In this document: positions 1 through 5,373 of the stretch, one piece after another
Layout of the letters: every line of letters begins with the position of its first letter
Numbering within the stretch: the first letter of the stretch is position 1
Origin: Verrucomicrobiia bacterium
GTDB taxonomy: Bacteria; Verrucomicrobiota; Verrucomicrobiia; Limisphaerales; JAUIHU01
Reading direction: 5' to 3'
Assembly: GCA_030432175.1 (NCBI GenBank)
Contig: JAUIHU010000355.1
Span: forward strand, 1-5,373
DNA: 5,373 bases
Notes under the pieces: generated by a model
What the model saw: only the letters and a program-made list of their open reading frames with translations
What the model was told of the DNA's origin: nothing
Databases searched by the model: none
Translations under genes and position numbers: made by a program

Positions 1-311
1 CACTGTTCCTGGAAACACATGATCGGGGAGATTATGTCATGACCGGCAGAATCAAATCCCTGAATAGAAATATTCTTTCATTGGACCCCGGAGACACTCT
101 TACTGCTCGTGATTATCAAATTATCTTGACCGCGCACATCGTGGTTAAAGAACGGGTTACAGGCATAGAAGTGGTCAACAGGGAAGTCACGGGTCGGACA
201 AATCTCAGAATCGGATCAGATTTATCCAGCGCCGAAAGAATGGCAGCGCCGATGGCGGCCGAGTCACTTGCTTATAACATTGTTTCTTCTGTTGTGGACG
301 GCGATTTCTAG
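1..311 (+). CDS. lptE: LptE-like LPS-assembly lipoprotein, 3' part only (5' end outside window)
   Basis: The reading frame is open from the left edge (first full codon at base 3) to the TAG at 309-311. It is therefore the C-terminal ~102 residues of a longer protein, and the internal ATG at 39 is probably not the start. The visible part has the pattern of LptE-type proteins: a short strand (DYVMTGRI), then alternating strands (YQIILTAHIVV, VTGIEVVNREVTGRT), then an acidic/alanine-rich helix (DLSSAERMAAPMAAESLAYNIVSSVV) that ends the protein. LptE plugs the LptD barrel in the outer membrane and helps deliver lipopolysaccharide to the cell surface. The lipobox and signal peptide that would confirm it lie upstream of the window. 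An alternative is another small outer-membrane assembly lipoprotein with the same fold. The family call is from remembered family pattern, not a search. No obvious terminator follows the stop codon. Confidence 0.68.
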   Translation, partial: LFLETHDRGDYVMTGRIKSLNRNILSLDPGDTLTARDYQIILTAHIVVKERVTGIEVVNREVTGRTNLRIGSDLSSAERMAAPMAAESLAYNIVSSVVDGDF

Positions 312-373
312 GGTCCCAACCTATCCAAACTGCTGCAAGCGCAACCAAAACCCAACGAAGTTCCATAAAAAAT

Positions 374-379
374 TTGACA
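374..379 (+). promoter_or_regulatory. -35 box of the promoter for the DUF4198-like gene
   Basis: The hexamer TTGACA is a perfect -35 match, about 120 bases before the ATG at 497. A -10 box at standard spacing is poor: TAAGTC at 397-402 after 17 bases. This position falls inside the putative Fur operator, so a repressor bound there would block RNA polymerase. The -10 assignment is uncertain, and other AT-rich hexamers lie nearby. Confidence 0.4.
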
Positions 380-391
380 TATCAACAAATT

Positions 392-410
392 GAGAATAAG
401 TCTCATTATC
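392..410 (+). promoter_or_regulatory. Putative Fur box (ferric uptake regulator operator)
   Basis: The 19-mer GAGAATAAGTCTCATTATC matches the classical Fur consensus GATAATGATAATCATTATC at 14 of 19 positions, counted by hand. The right half-site (TCATTATC) is perfect. It also contains the inverted repeat TGAGA-5 nt-TCTCA at 391-405. It lies just downstream of a TTGACA -35 box and about 85 bases before the ATG of the secreted DUF4198-like protein. This is the usual position for iron-dependent repression. Iron control of that gene is an inference from this match. Confidence 0.6.
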
Positions 411-496
411 ATAAGTTGATCGGTCTGAACCACACACGGTTGCTGATTACTTGTTAATCAAACTGGATTATAGAACTAAAAATACATATTGGTGAC

Positions 497-1165
497 ATGA
501 GAACATTTTTACAAAATTTTTTAATATCTTCCATTCTTTGGATCAGCTTGCTGCAAACTCAGGCGCATTCTGTTTATTTCGAGCCTCAGGAAAATGGTGA
601 CCTGGTCATTCGATTTGCAGAGTTCGGAGATGACTATGAAGAGTCTCCTGGGTTTCTGGATTATCTGGACCATTTAACGGCCTGGAATATCGGCGAAGCT
701 GCTGAGCCAACTGCGATAGACCCTAAAAAGCAGAAACAAGGTTTTTTCCTGGACATTAAATCGACCGATGTCGTCTGTGCTGACACAGGATTTCCAGTAA
801 CAACTCGTGGCAGCAGTCCTGCCAGAAAGCCTTATTTTTACGCAAGATGGGTTTCTGATTTCACGCAGAAAGCCAGACCATCCATGACTTTGGACTTGGT
901 TCCAACAGGAAAACAAGGGGAAGTACAAGCATTCTTCAGAAACAAACCTTTGGCTGGCGTAGAGGTATCATTGTTTACCCCCAACCTGAATGATGAAGTC
1001 TATAAGGCTGATGAGAATGGAATCATTCAATTCAAAACAAATCCCGAAGAAAAAGGTCTGTACATGCTGAAAATCGAACGGTATCGGGAAGAATTACCAG
1101 GATTCGATCGTGGTGTTGCTTACGTATTAACCAGTCACAATTGTTCCATCACTTTCAAGCAATAG
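497..1165 (+). CDS. Secreted DUF4198-like protein, probably iron-regulated, possible metal-uptake accessory
   Basis: The 222-residue product has a Sec signal peptide: hydrophobic residues about 8-20 and a likely cleavage after TQA at residue 23, so the mature protein starts HSVYFEP. Residues 24-135 form a first beta-rich region. It contains the phrases DLVIRFAEFGDDYEESPG and ARKPYFYARW, which I associate with DUF4198-type proteins of Verrucomicrobia and relatives. Residues 140-195 (GEVQAFFRNKPLAGVEVSLF...DENGIIQF) look like a transthyretin-like or carboxypeptidase-regulatory-like beta-sandwich. Two mature cysteines (C94, C216) could form a disulfide. DUF4198 members often sit beside metal transporters or TonB-dependent receptors, but their biochemical role is poorly defined. 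The putative Fur box upstream supports a metal-related role. No receptor gene follows here, so it appears to be monocistronic. The start is set by the signal peptide; the GGTGA at 491-495 is too close to the ATG to be a good ribosome-binding site. Confidence 0.72.
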   Translation: MRTFLQNFLISSILWISLLQTQAHSVYFEPQENGDLVIRFAEFGDDYEESPGFLDYLDHLTAWNIGEAAEPTAIDPKKQKQGFFLDIKSTDVVCADTGFPVTTRGSSPARKPYFYARWVSDFTQKARPSMTLDLVPTGKQGEVQAFFRNKPLAGVEVSLFTPNLNDEVYKADENGIIQFKTNPEEKGLYMLKIERYREELPGFDRGVAYVLTSHNCSITFKQ

Positions 1166-1171
1166 ACATGT

Positions 1172-1196
1172 GATTGGATGGCGCTTCGCCGCAATC
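1172..1196. other. Small hairpin just after the DUF4198-like gene
   Basis: GATTG (1172-1176) pairs with CAATC (1192-1196), and GGCG (1180-1183) pairs with CGCC (1187-1190) around a CTT loop. Unpaired bases (GAT on one side, G on the other) separate the two stems. It starts 7 bases after the TAG stop at 1163-1165 and has no T-run on either strand. It may protect the mRNA 3' end or assist the stronger hairpin that follows. Function is not established. Confidence 0.3.
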
Positions 1197-1218
1197 AAAT
1201 CTCAAAAAGAACATGCAC

Positions 1219-1250
1219 CGGAGGATCACCAGAAAGCTGGCTATCCTCCG
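1219..1250. terminator. Strong hairpin between convergent genes, probable bidirectional terminator
   Basis: CGGAGGAT (1219-1226) pairs perfectly with ATCCTCCG (1243-1250). Inside it, CCAG (1229-1232) pairs with CTGG (1237-1240) around an AAAG loop, with a symmetric 2x2 mismatch between the two stems. On the + strand it is followed by the T-rich CTTTGATTTG. On the - strand a TTCTTTTT run follows about nine bases after the stem. It lies in the 116-base gap between genes that converge on it, so it plausibly stops transcription from both sides. The T-tracts are imperfect. Confidence 0.6.
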
Positions 1251-1281
1251 CTTTGATTTGCTCCATTCATCCACCAGGAGA

Positions 1282-2100
1282 TTATTGGTCTTGAACCGGA
1301 GTGTTCTTGAGGCAACATTCTTTACCCGATTCAGATCTACAGCCAGTTTTCGCTGGTCCAACAGTTTTACCCAATTCCAAAAGTTCAGTGATTGCATGAA
1401 CATTGGCTTCGCTGCTGGCTTTCAAGCCCTCGATTGCTGGCGTCGTGTCTTTATCTGCAGCCGTGGGATGAGCTACATCATGTTCTTCCCAGCCATGAGC
1501 AACAAATCGGCTGACAATACCGGCGTGATTCCGCGCAACTTTAACAGCTTCTTCGGTTTTTCCTATGGCAGTCACCTGGATTCCGTTTTCGATCTTCTGG
1601 ATACGAATATCCACATCGTCGTAATGCCTTACAAATTCCTCGTAGGCTGGATCCCACCTGCGCACCATCAATCCCTTGTCCAATCGGGCTTCCATCTGTC
1701 GTACATGGGATTGAATCATTTTTGCCATTTCTGGATTGTCCGATGTGGTCTTGGATACATACCCATCTTCCGTCAGTTTAACTTCTCGATTGAACTGATC
1801 GTGATTGGTGAAAAGGCTGTGAATGGTTTCGTGAGCTTCTTGAGACATTCCACGCCCGCCACGACCACGCATACCGCCACGCGGAGGAGCTTCCGCTGTA
1901 GCTTCCGCGGACGCTGGCTCTGCTTGTGTCAATGCTTCAGACTCACAAACCTTGGCTGAGCCCGGCTTCTGACAATTCTGGCAACTTTTACCTGGACCAT
2001 TAGCTCCATCGACAGCAGGGCCTCCGGCAAAGGCGATCCATGTCAGCGCGACCAAGGTTCCAGCTCCTGTAAGGAAAACGTTTGATTTTTTCATAAGCAT
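1282..2100 (-). CDS. Exported His/Cys-rich protein with two similar His-pair units and a Gly/Arg-rich linker; function unknown
   Basis: Using the ATG at 2100, the product is 272 residues. Residues 1-26 look like a Sec signal peptide (KK, then a long hydrophobic core, cleavage near AFA). A low-complexity stretch follows with C40, C43 and C52, then a Gly/Arg-rich linker (residues 74-84) and a compact domain at 88-212. That domain holds two similar units: F97-x2-H100 ... H132 ... G143 and F156-x2-H159 ... H192 ... G203. The tail carries C254, C262 and C263. I recall similar His-containing domains in unnamed exported proteins of Planctomycetes and Proteobacteria, but no named function. Metal or heme binding is only an inference from the paired histidines and clustered cysteines; there is no CxxCH heme motif. 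The start is ambiguous: ATGs at 2094 and 2133 and a TTG at 2190 are in frame, none with a clear Shine-Dalgarno sequence. The first two still leave a Sec signal. The long + strand frame over 1174-1959 is treated as its shadow. Confidence 0.72.
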   Translation of the reverse strand: MLMKKSNVFLTGAGTLVALTWIAFAGGPAVDGANGPGKSCQNCQKPGSAKVCESEALTQAEPASAEATAEAPPRGGMRGRGGRGMSQEAHETIHSLFTNHDQFNREVKLTEDGYVSKTTSDNPEMAKMIQSHVRQMEARLDKGLMVRRWDPAYEEFVRHYDDVDIRIQKIENGIQVTAIGKTEEAVKVARNHAGIVSRFVAHGWEEHDVAHPTAADKDTTPAIEGLKASSEANVHAITELLELGKTVGPAKTGCRSESGKECCLKNTPVQDQ

Positions 2101-2264
2101 TTTGAGGGATTCAGATTTCTGTTTATTATCCATAAATAACCATATAGTAATAATCAAGAAAAAAGTTTCCTCTTTCTCTGTTTGGTTCAATCCTGGATAT
2201 TGTTTGGAAAAATCATCAACTCAGAAAAAAGCTGTGGAAATTTACGAAAAGTCCAGGTTCGAAT

Positions 2265-2822
2265 ATGATAAAAATCGCGCTCACATTGATCGGTATAAAA
2301 ATTCTGGTACTAACCGCCGCTGTTACCCTTTCTCCTGATCGGGCTGGGTTGAAATCTGTGAAGGCTCTTGTCAGGGCGAAGTTTCCAAAAGCAAGACAGC
2401 TTTCCACTGCAGAATTGAGTCAATGGTTGGAATCTGAAGAAAAACCGAAGATTCTAATCTTGGATATCCGCGAAAAAGCAGAGTTTGAGATCAGTCACTT
2501 GCCTGGAGCGGTTTGGGTGCATCCTGATACTCCTTATGAAAGGGTCTTGGAACAAATCAAGCCAGCTAAAATGGTGGTCGCTTATTGCTCAGTTGGTTAT
2601 CGGTCTTCACAGTTCATAACTCGTATTCAAAAAGCAGGAAAAAAATCGGGAAAAAATCTCAACTTTTGGAATTTGGAAGGTTCCATATTTCAATGGGCGA
2701 ACGAAAATCGCCCTCTGGAGAATCTTGATGGCGAATCAGTTCTGAAAGTTCACCCGTACAACAAAACTGCTGGCAAGATGTTGGATCCTGCGCGTCGAGC
2801 TGCGGTTGATCCGGTCAAATAA
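2265..2822 (+). CDS. Membrane-anchored or exported single-domain rhodanese (sulfurtransferase)
   Basis: The 185-residue product begins with a hydrophobic segment (residues 2-22) that acts as a signal anchor or signal peptide. The rhodanese domain spans about residues 45-155. Its hallmarks are LILDIRE (D67, R69), FEISHLPGA (75-82), and the active-site loop CSVGYRS with catalytic C108 (108-114). The closing motif NLEGSIFQWANENRPL follows at 136-151. The tail VHPYNKTAG is typical of this subtype. Rhodaneses carry a sulfane sulfur as a cysteine persulfide and pass it to thiophilic acceptors. The active-site cysteine and the loop arginine (R113) are present, so activity is likely; the physiological acceptor is unknown. 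The N-terminal segment implies a periplasmic location. It diverges from the His/Cys-rich protein gene, with about 165 bases between starts. The ribosome-binding site is weak (CCAGG about 7 bases before the ATG). Confidence 0.87.
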   Translation: MIKIALTLIGIKILVLTAAVTLSPDRAGLKSVKALVRAKFPKARQLSTAELSQWLESEEKPKILILDIREKAEFEISHLPGAVWVHPDTPYERVLEQIKPAKMVVAYCSVGYRSSQFITRIQKAGKKSGKNLNFWNLEGSIFQWANENRPLENLDGESVLKVHPYNKTAGKMLDPARRAAVDPVK

Positions 2823-2823
2823 C

Positions 2824-2851
2824 GCCAGAATCCAATACCATGAATTCTGGC
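2824..2851. terminator. Hairpin shared by the convergent rhodanese and 2874-3938 genes
   Basis: GCCAGAAT (2824-2831) pairs perfectly with ATTCTGGC (2844-2851) around a 12-base loop. It begins two bases after the TAA of the rhodanese gene and ends 22 bases before the convergent gene's stop. On the - strand it is followed by GTTATTTG. On the + strand the following bases (CGGTCAATTATTG) are only mildly AT-rich. It is probably a bidirectional terminator, but the T-tracts are weak. Confidence 0.5.
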
Positions 2852-2873
2852 CGGTCAATTATTGATACTTGGG

Positions 2874-3938
2874 TTACTTCAAAAACATCGGTTTGATAAT
2901 GGAATTAATCGATGGAAATGTGACGGTGTACACCATAGCGGATTGCATGACTTGATTCAATCTATCAATGAAGTTTTTATGGTTTAATTCAGATTGTGCT
3001 TTTTGAAATAGCTCTAAATATCGAGGATCACTCGTATCAAGAATCCATGAATCTTCTGTTGTATACTTCACGGGCCAGGAATCCTGTGGGTTTATTCTCG
3101 CATCACTGACATGGGTTAAACTGGATATTTTGGGCAGGAAACTATCCAGTTCATCATCCACGATTTTAGCGTGAGATAGTTCCAATTTGTAACTCCCGGC
3201 AACTTTCCACGTATGCTTGCCGTTTTGTTCACCTGTATAAGCTCTGACCTCTAAATTAACAGCTTCAGGGATCTCCCACTGACCCACATCAATGAATTGG
3301 CTCACCGTGTAAACCCCTGACACAAAACCATCTGGCAGCCGCAATTCCCATTGCTTCAATTCTCGTAGTCGATCTTTACCAATATAGTTTTTCCAAATAT
3401 AGGGTGATTTTGTGGCGCTTATTGATTTTTCTTTATCGGCTACCCATTGAATTGATTTCGGTAAAAATGGGGATTTTGTTGAGAATTCAGCTTGGACATT
3501 AAAAGAATGAGCTTCTGGATCAGATCCAGGGAACAACCAAGGCGGAAAAAATGTCTGTTCTTCTTTTCGAACAGTTGCAGAGCAATAAGCCAGCCAGGGC
3601 AATTGCTCCATGTATCCACCGAGTGGATTGACACCTGGAATTACACTGCCAAAGGAAACATTGCTGGCATTCTCTGTTATTAGACTAAATACATTTTGTT
3701 TATCACAGCCAATTTCTCGGATCCCATTCCCCAAAAACTGTTTTATTTTCCAACCATCTTGGGAGATGGTGATTTGCAGGGGTAGTTCGTGACTGGCAAA
3801 AATCGAGCCATCCTGAGCAAATGAAACTGCAGACAGTTTGCTGTCCAGGATTATTAATTCAGCTCGTAAAAATGTTGTTTGAAGCAAAGACAAGCAGATT
3901 ACAAGAGCGACAACACAGTATTTGGAAGTATTCGACAT
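2874..3938 (-). CDS. Secreted protein of unknown function, 354 residues
   Basis: I do not recognise this family. Residues 1-26 form a signal peptide (hydrophobic core VVALVICLSLLQTTF, likely cleavage after LRA). It lacks a lipobox; C8 and C15 are inside the signal. The mature part looks beta-rich over residues 27-260, with many aromatic residues and distinctive phrases such as VIPGVNPLGGYMEQLPW (99-115), FFPPWLFPGSDPEAH (130-144) and WELRLPDGFVSGVYTVSQF (197-215). Two cysteines remain after cleavage (C78, C119) and could pair. The last ~50 residues are more helical (YLELFQKAQSELNHKNFIDRLNQVMQSA). No transmembrane segment, PEP-CTERM or other sorting tail is seen. It diverges from the propeller gene at 4076 and converges on the rhodanese gene. 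No Shine-Dalgarno sequence is visible before the ATG; the start is supported by the signal peptide. Confidence 0.72.
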   Translation of the reverse strand: MSNTSKYCVVALVICLSLLQTTFLRAELIILDSKLSAVSFAQDGSIFASHELPLQITISQDGWKIKQFLGNGIREIGCDKQNVFSLITENASNVSFGSVIPGVNPLGGYMEQLPWLAYCSATVRKEEQTFFPPWLFPGSDPEAHSFNVQAEFSTKSPFLPKSIQWVADKEKSISATKSPYIWKNYIGKDRLRELKQWELRLPDGFVSGVYTVSQFIDVGQWEIPEAVNLEVRAYTGEQNGKHTWKVAGSYKLELSHAKIVDDELDSFLPKISSLTHVSDARINPQDSWPVKYTTEDSWILDTSDPRYLELFQKAQSELNHKNFIDRLNQVMQSAMVYTVTFPSINSIIKPMFLK

Positions 3939-4041
3939 CGTTTATTGCAGGTTGAGTTAAATCTATTCGAATCTGGATGGTGAAAAGAATGATTGCTAGG
4001 ATCATATCTTCCAGTTAATAAACTTTCCGGCAAGCCAAATA

Positions 4042-4071
4042 TTAGACTTCGGAAATCTTTTAAGTCTCTAA
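4042..4071 (+). other. Hairpin immediately upstream of the propeller gene start
   Basis: TTAGACTT (4042-4049) pairs with AAGTCT(C)TAA (4062-4071), with one bulged C and a 12-base loop. The structure ends 4 bases before the ATG at 4076. The loop contains CGGAAA (4050-4055), which is complementary to TTTCCG at 4024-4029. If transcribed, it would lie where the ribosome binds. It could equally be an operator palindrome in the DNA or chance. Confidence 0.25.
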
Positions 4072-4075
4072 AAAT

Positions 4076-5257
4076 ATGACAAACTTCCCAAAGATTCATC
4101 ACGGTAGGTTCTTAATTGATTTTACCTGGAAACTATATTTTCACTTTTTGGTCCTCACATTGATTTTCCCCTCAACATTGGGTTGGAGCGCTTCAATCCA
4201 GCTAACTGAATGGGAAAAAACCCTTGGTATTCCTGAAACCTTTCCTGAAGTAGGCACGACCTACACCGGAGTTATCCATAAACCGTACAATCATGCGGAG
4301 TTTGAGTTTCAAGTGTACGATTCTGAGACACAGACGTACTATGGTGAGTTCTTCAGCTTCAATGTAGACTTCAGCCTTGTGGGGGATATTTTTCACCCTT
4401 ACATTCAGCCTCCGACTTCAGCGAAGTTTTCCATGAAAAGAGATCCTTCAGATCAATGGAAGATCGAGGTTCACTATGAAGTGGAAGGGGTTAAGGAGGT
4501 TCAATCTGTGAGGTGGATTCGCACCAGTTATGGTCCGGCGCTGATTGGGAATGTCCGGCCGATTAAGGACCGTGAGATGTTTTTGATTTCCCCATTCACT
4601 CACCTCAAACCCATTGAGGAATCGCATGCCTTTGTGGAGCGATCGATCGAAAAACCCAAAGTGGTATCTGGTGGCACAGTCAGACGTTTGACCTCCAGTG
4701 ATGGATTGGCCCATAACGCAACCCGATGCATCACCCAAACTTCAGATGGCGCGATATGGGTGGGCACCGTTTCGGGACTCAGTCGATATGACGGGTTGGG
4801 CTTTACAAACTTTCACCCTAACAGCTCTCCTTCCCTGCCGGATGAAAATGTACGCGCTTTGCTGGAACTTCAAGACGGGCGTCTGGCTGTCGGGACCAAG
4901 TCGTTGGGAGTGTTCATTTTTGACGGCGAGCAGTTCAGTCCCACTCCATTAACCAGAAGTTTTGAGGATTCCACGCGACCCATTCTGGACATGCGCCAGA
5001 CGCCTGATGGAACCCTGTGGATTAATGACTTTCAAAGCGCTTATTGTTTGCGTCCGGATGGCGCTCTGCGTTCGATATCAGTGGATGAAGTCAACCCTAA
5101 TTATTTTGAATATAATTACTTCGCTAATAATTTCCAAAATATGGCCACATTTGGCCAAGACTCAATCTTGTTAGCGACAGCAGAATGCCTGTTCCGATGG
5201 GCCCCCTGGGGAGATAAAAATAATGAGTTTCTATATTGTGGCCGGTTTAATATTTAG
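4076..5257 (+). pseudogene. Secreted two-component-regulator-propeller (Reg_prop) protein, apparently truncated at its 3' end
   Basis: The open frame encodes 393 residues. A signal peptide with a long n-region covers about residues 1-39 (core YFHFLVLTLIFPSTLG, cleavage near WSA). Residues 40-200 are a beta-rich region I do not recognise. From residue 201 the sequence is a Reg_prop beta-propeller. The first blade is clear: RRLTSSDGL, then CITQTSDGAIWVGTVSGLSRYDGLGF (218-243). The second is LPDENVRALLELQDGRLAVGTKSLGVFIFDGEQF (254-287). A third, degenerate one is ILDMRQTPDGTLWINDFQSAYCL (303-325), and DSILLATAECLFRW (362-375) starts another. Such propellers usually need many blades, and these proteins usually exceed 700 residues, often with further sensor, kinase or carbohydrate-related domains. 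Here the frame stops after a partial set, at a TAG that coincides with the start of insertion-sequence-like DNA. I therefore call it interrupted, although a naturally short form cannot be excluded. The start lacks a Shine-Dalgarno sequence. Confidence 0.6.
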
Positions 5258-5373
5258 GTTCTTCGGACAATTTAGTGGGTAAACCTGGAAAGAAAAATGG
5301 AAAATGAGGGTCCCAAAAGAGTAAAGTTCATGGATGGATCCATTAGCGAAGCATTACGGACAATTACTTGGGA
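5257..5373. mobile_element. Possible insertion-sequence end (partial, runs off the right edge)
   Basis: The DNA changes character at 5257, where GGTTCTTCGGACAATTTAGT begins. A GG start followed by TCTTC resembles what I remember of terminal inverted repeats in ISL3-family elements, but the match is from memory and unverified. The eight bases just before it, AATATTTA (5249-5256), are an AT-rich stretch that would suit an 8-bp target duplication of that family. The propeller gene's stop codon (TA|G) would then be formed by host and element together. Only one end lies in the window, so neither the matching inverted repeat nor the duplication can be checked. Confidence 0.35.
5297..5373 (+). CDS. 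Start of an open frame running off the right edge, unrecognised, possibly a transposase N-terminus
   Basis: An ATG at 5297 opens a frame with no stop to the window end (25 complete codons). The visible peptide begins MENEGPKRVKFMDG and continues SISEALRTITW. GGAA at 5287-5290 lies 6 bases upstream of the ATG and could be a ribosome-binding site. The other two forward frames close soon after this point. I do not recognise the family. The position, 40 bases inside the putative element end, would suit a transposase gene, but the peptide is too short to tell. Confidence 0.3.
   Translation, partial: MENEGPKRVKFMDGSISEALRTITW

Noticed and set aside
39..311. A complete 90-residue gene starting at the ATG at 39
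   Set aside because: The same frame is open to the left edge, and the residues before the Met (ETHDRGDYV) fit the LptE-like strand pattern, so the gene most likely starts outside the window.
312..373. Terminator after the LptE-like gene
   Set aside because: No stable inverted repeat followed by a T-run was found between its stop codon and the next promoter.
1174..1959. Long + strand open frame (261 codons) opposite the His/Cys-rich gene
   Set aside because: Its translation is rich in Phe, Arg, Ser, Cys and Trp with no domain pattern. The - strand frame has a signal peptide, a coherent domain and flanking terminator context.
1974..1995. Lipobox or CxxCH heme motif at the N-terminal cysteines of the His/Cys-rich protein
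   Set aside because: C40 is preceded by GPGKS rather than a lipobox, and the CQNC pair is followed by Gln, not His, so neither lipidation nor c-type heme attachment is supported.
4698..5174. Two + strand frames (4698-4952 and 4962-5174) inside the propeller gene
   Set aside because: They overlap clear Reg_prop motifs in the main frame, and their translations show no recognisable features.
5258..5345. A simple frameshift rather than an insertion at the end of the propeller gene
   Set aside because: The three forward frames after 5257 give only short peptides without WxGT or RYDG-type blade motifs before stopping, or an unrelated peptide from 5297.
1..5373. CRISPR array, tRNA or rRNA gene, toxin-antitoxin pair, or complete insertion sequence
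   Set aside because: No regularly spaced direct repeats, tRNA-like cloverleaf or rRNA-like stretch was seen on reading both strands. No small overlapping gene pair was found, and only one possible element end is present.

Overview
The window carries five complete or nearly complete protein genes, plus one gene cut by each edge. Base composition is moderate (roughly 45% G+C by eye). Starts mostly lack a clear Shine-Dalgarno sequence, and most products look exported. An LptE-like outer-membrane assembly protein, a DUF4198-type periplasmic protein and a two-component-regulator-propeller protein together suggest a diderm of the Planctomycetota/Verrucomicrobiota/Lentisphaerota group. Verrucomicrobiota is the best guess. 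This assignment comes from protein style recalled from memory, not from a search.

Layout. Bases 1-311 (+) are the 3' part of an LptE-like LPS-assembly lipoprotein gene. Bases 312-496 form a promoter region with a TTGACA -35 box and a good match to a Fur box. They precede a secreted DUF4198-like protein (497-1165, +) whose predicted mature form begins with histidine. A strong hairpin lies at 1219-1250, between this gene and a convergent one. The convergent gene (1282-2100, -) encodes an exported His/Cys-rich protein made of two similar units behind a Gly/Arg-rich linker. Diverging from it is an N-terminally anchored single-domain rhodanese (2265-2822, +). A second shared hairpin at 2824-2851 separates the rhodanese from a convergent, unrecognised secreted protein (2874-3938, -). 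Diverging from that is a secreted beta-propeller protein (4076-5257, +). It ends abruptly after about two to three propeller blades, at a point where the DNA changes to something resembling an insertion-sequence end (from 5257). A short open frame (5297-5373) runs off the right edge.

How the genes relate. Nothing here looks like a tight operon, because neighbours alternate in strand. A loose theme is envelope and periplasmic metal or sulfur handling: iron-responsive control of the DUF4198 protein, a His/Cys-rich exported protein and an exported or anchored rhodanese. The two most useful leads are the duplicated His-pair protein and the apparent interruption of the propeller gene by a mobile element. 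No RNA gene, CRISPR array or complete insertion sequence is visible.
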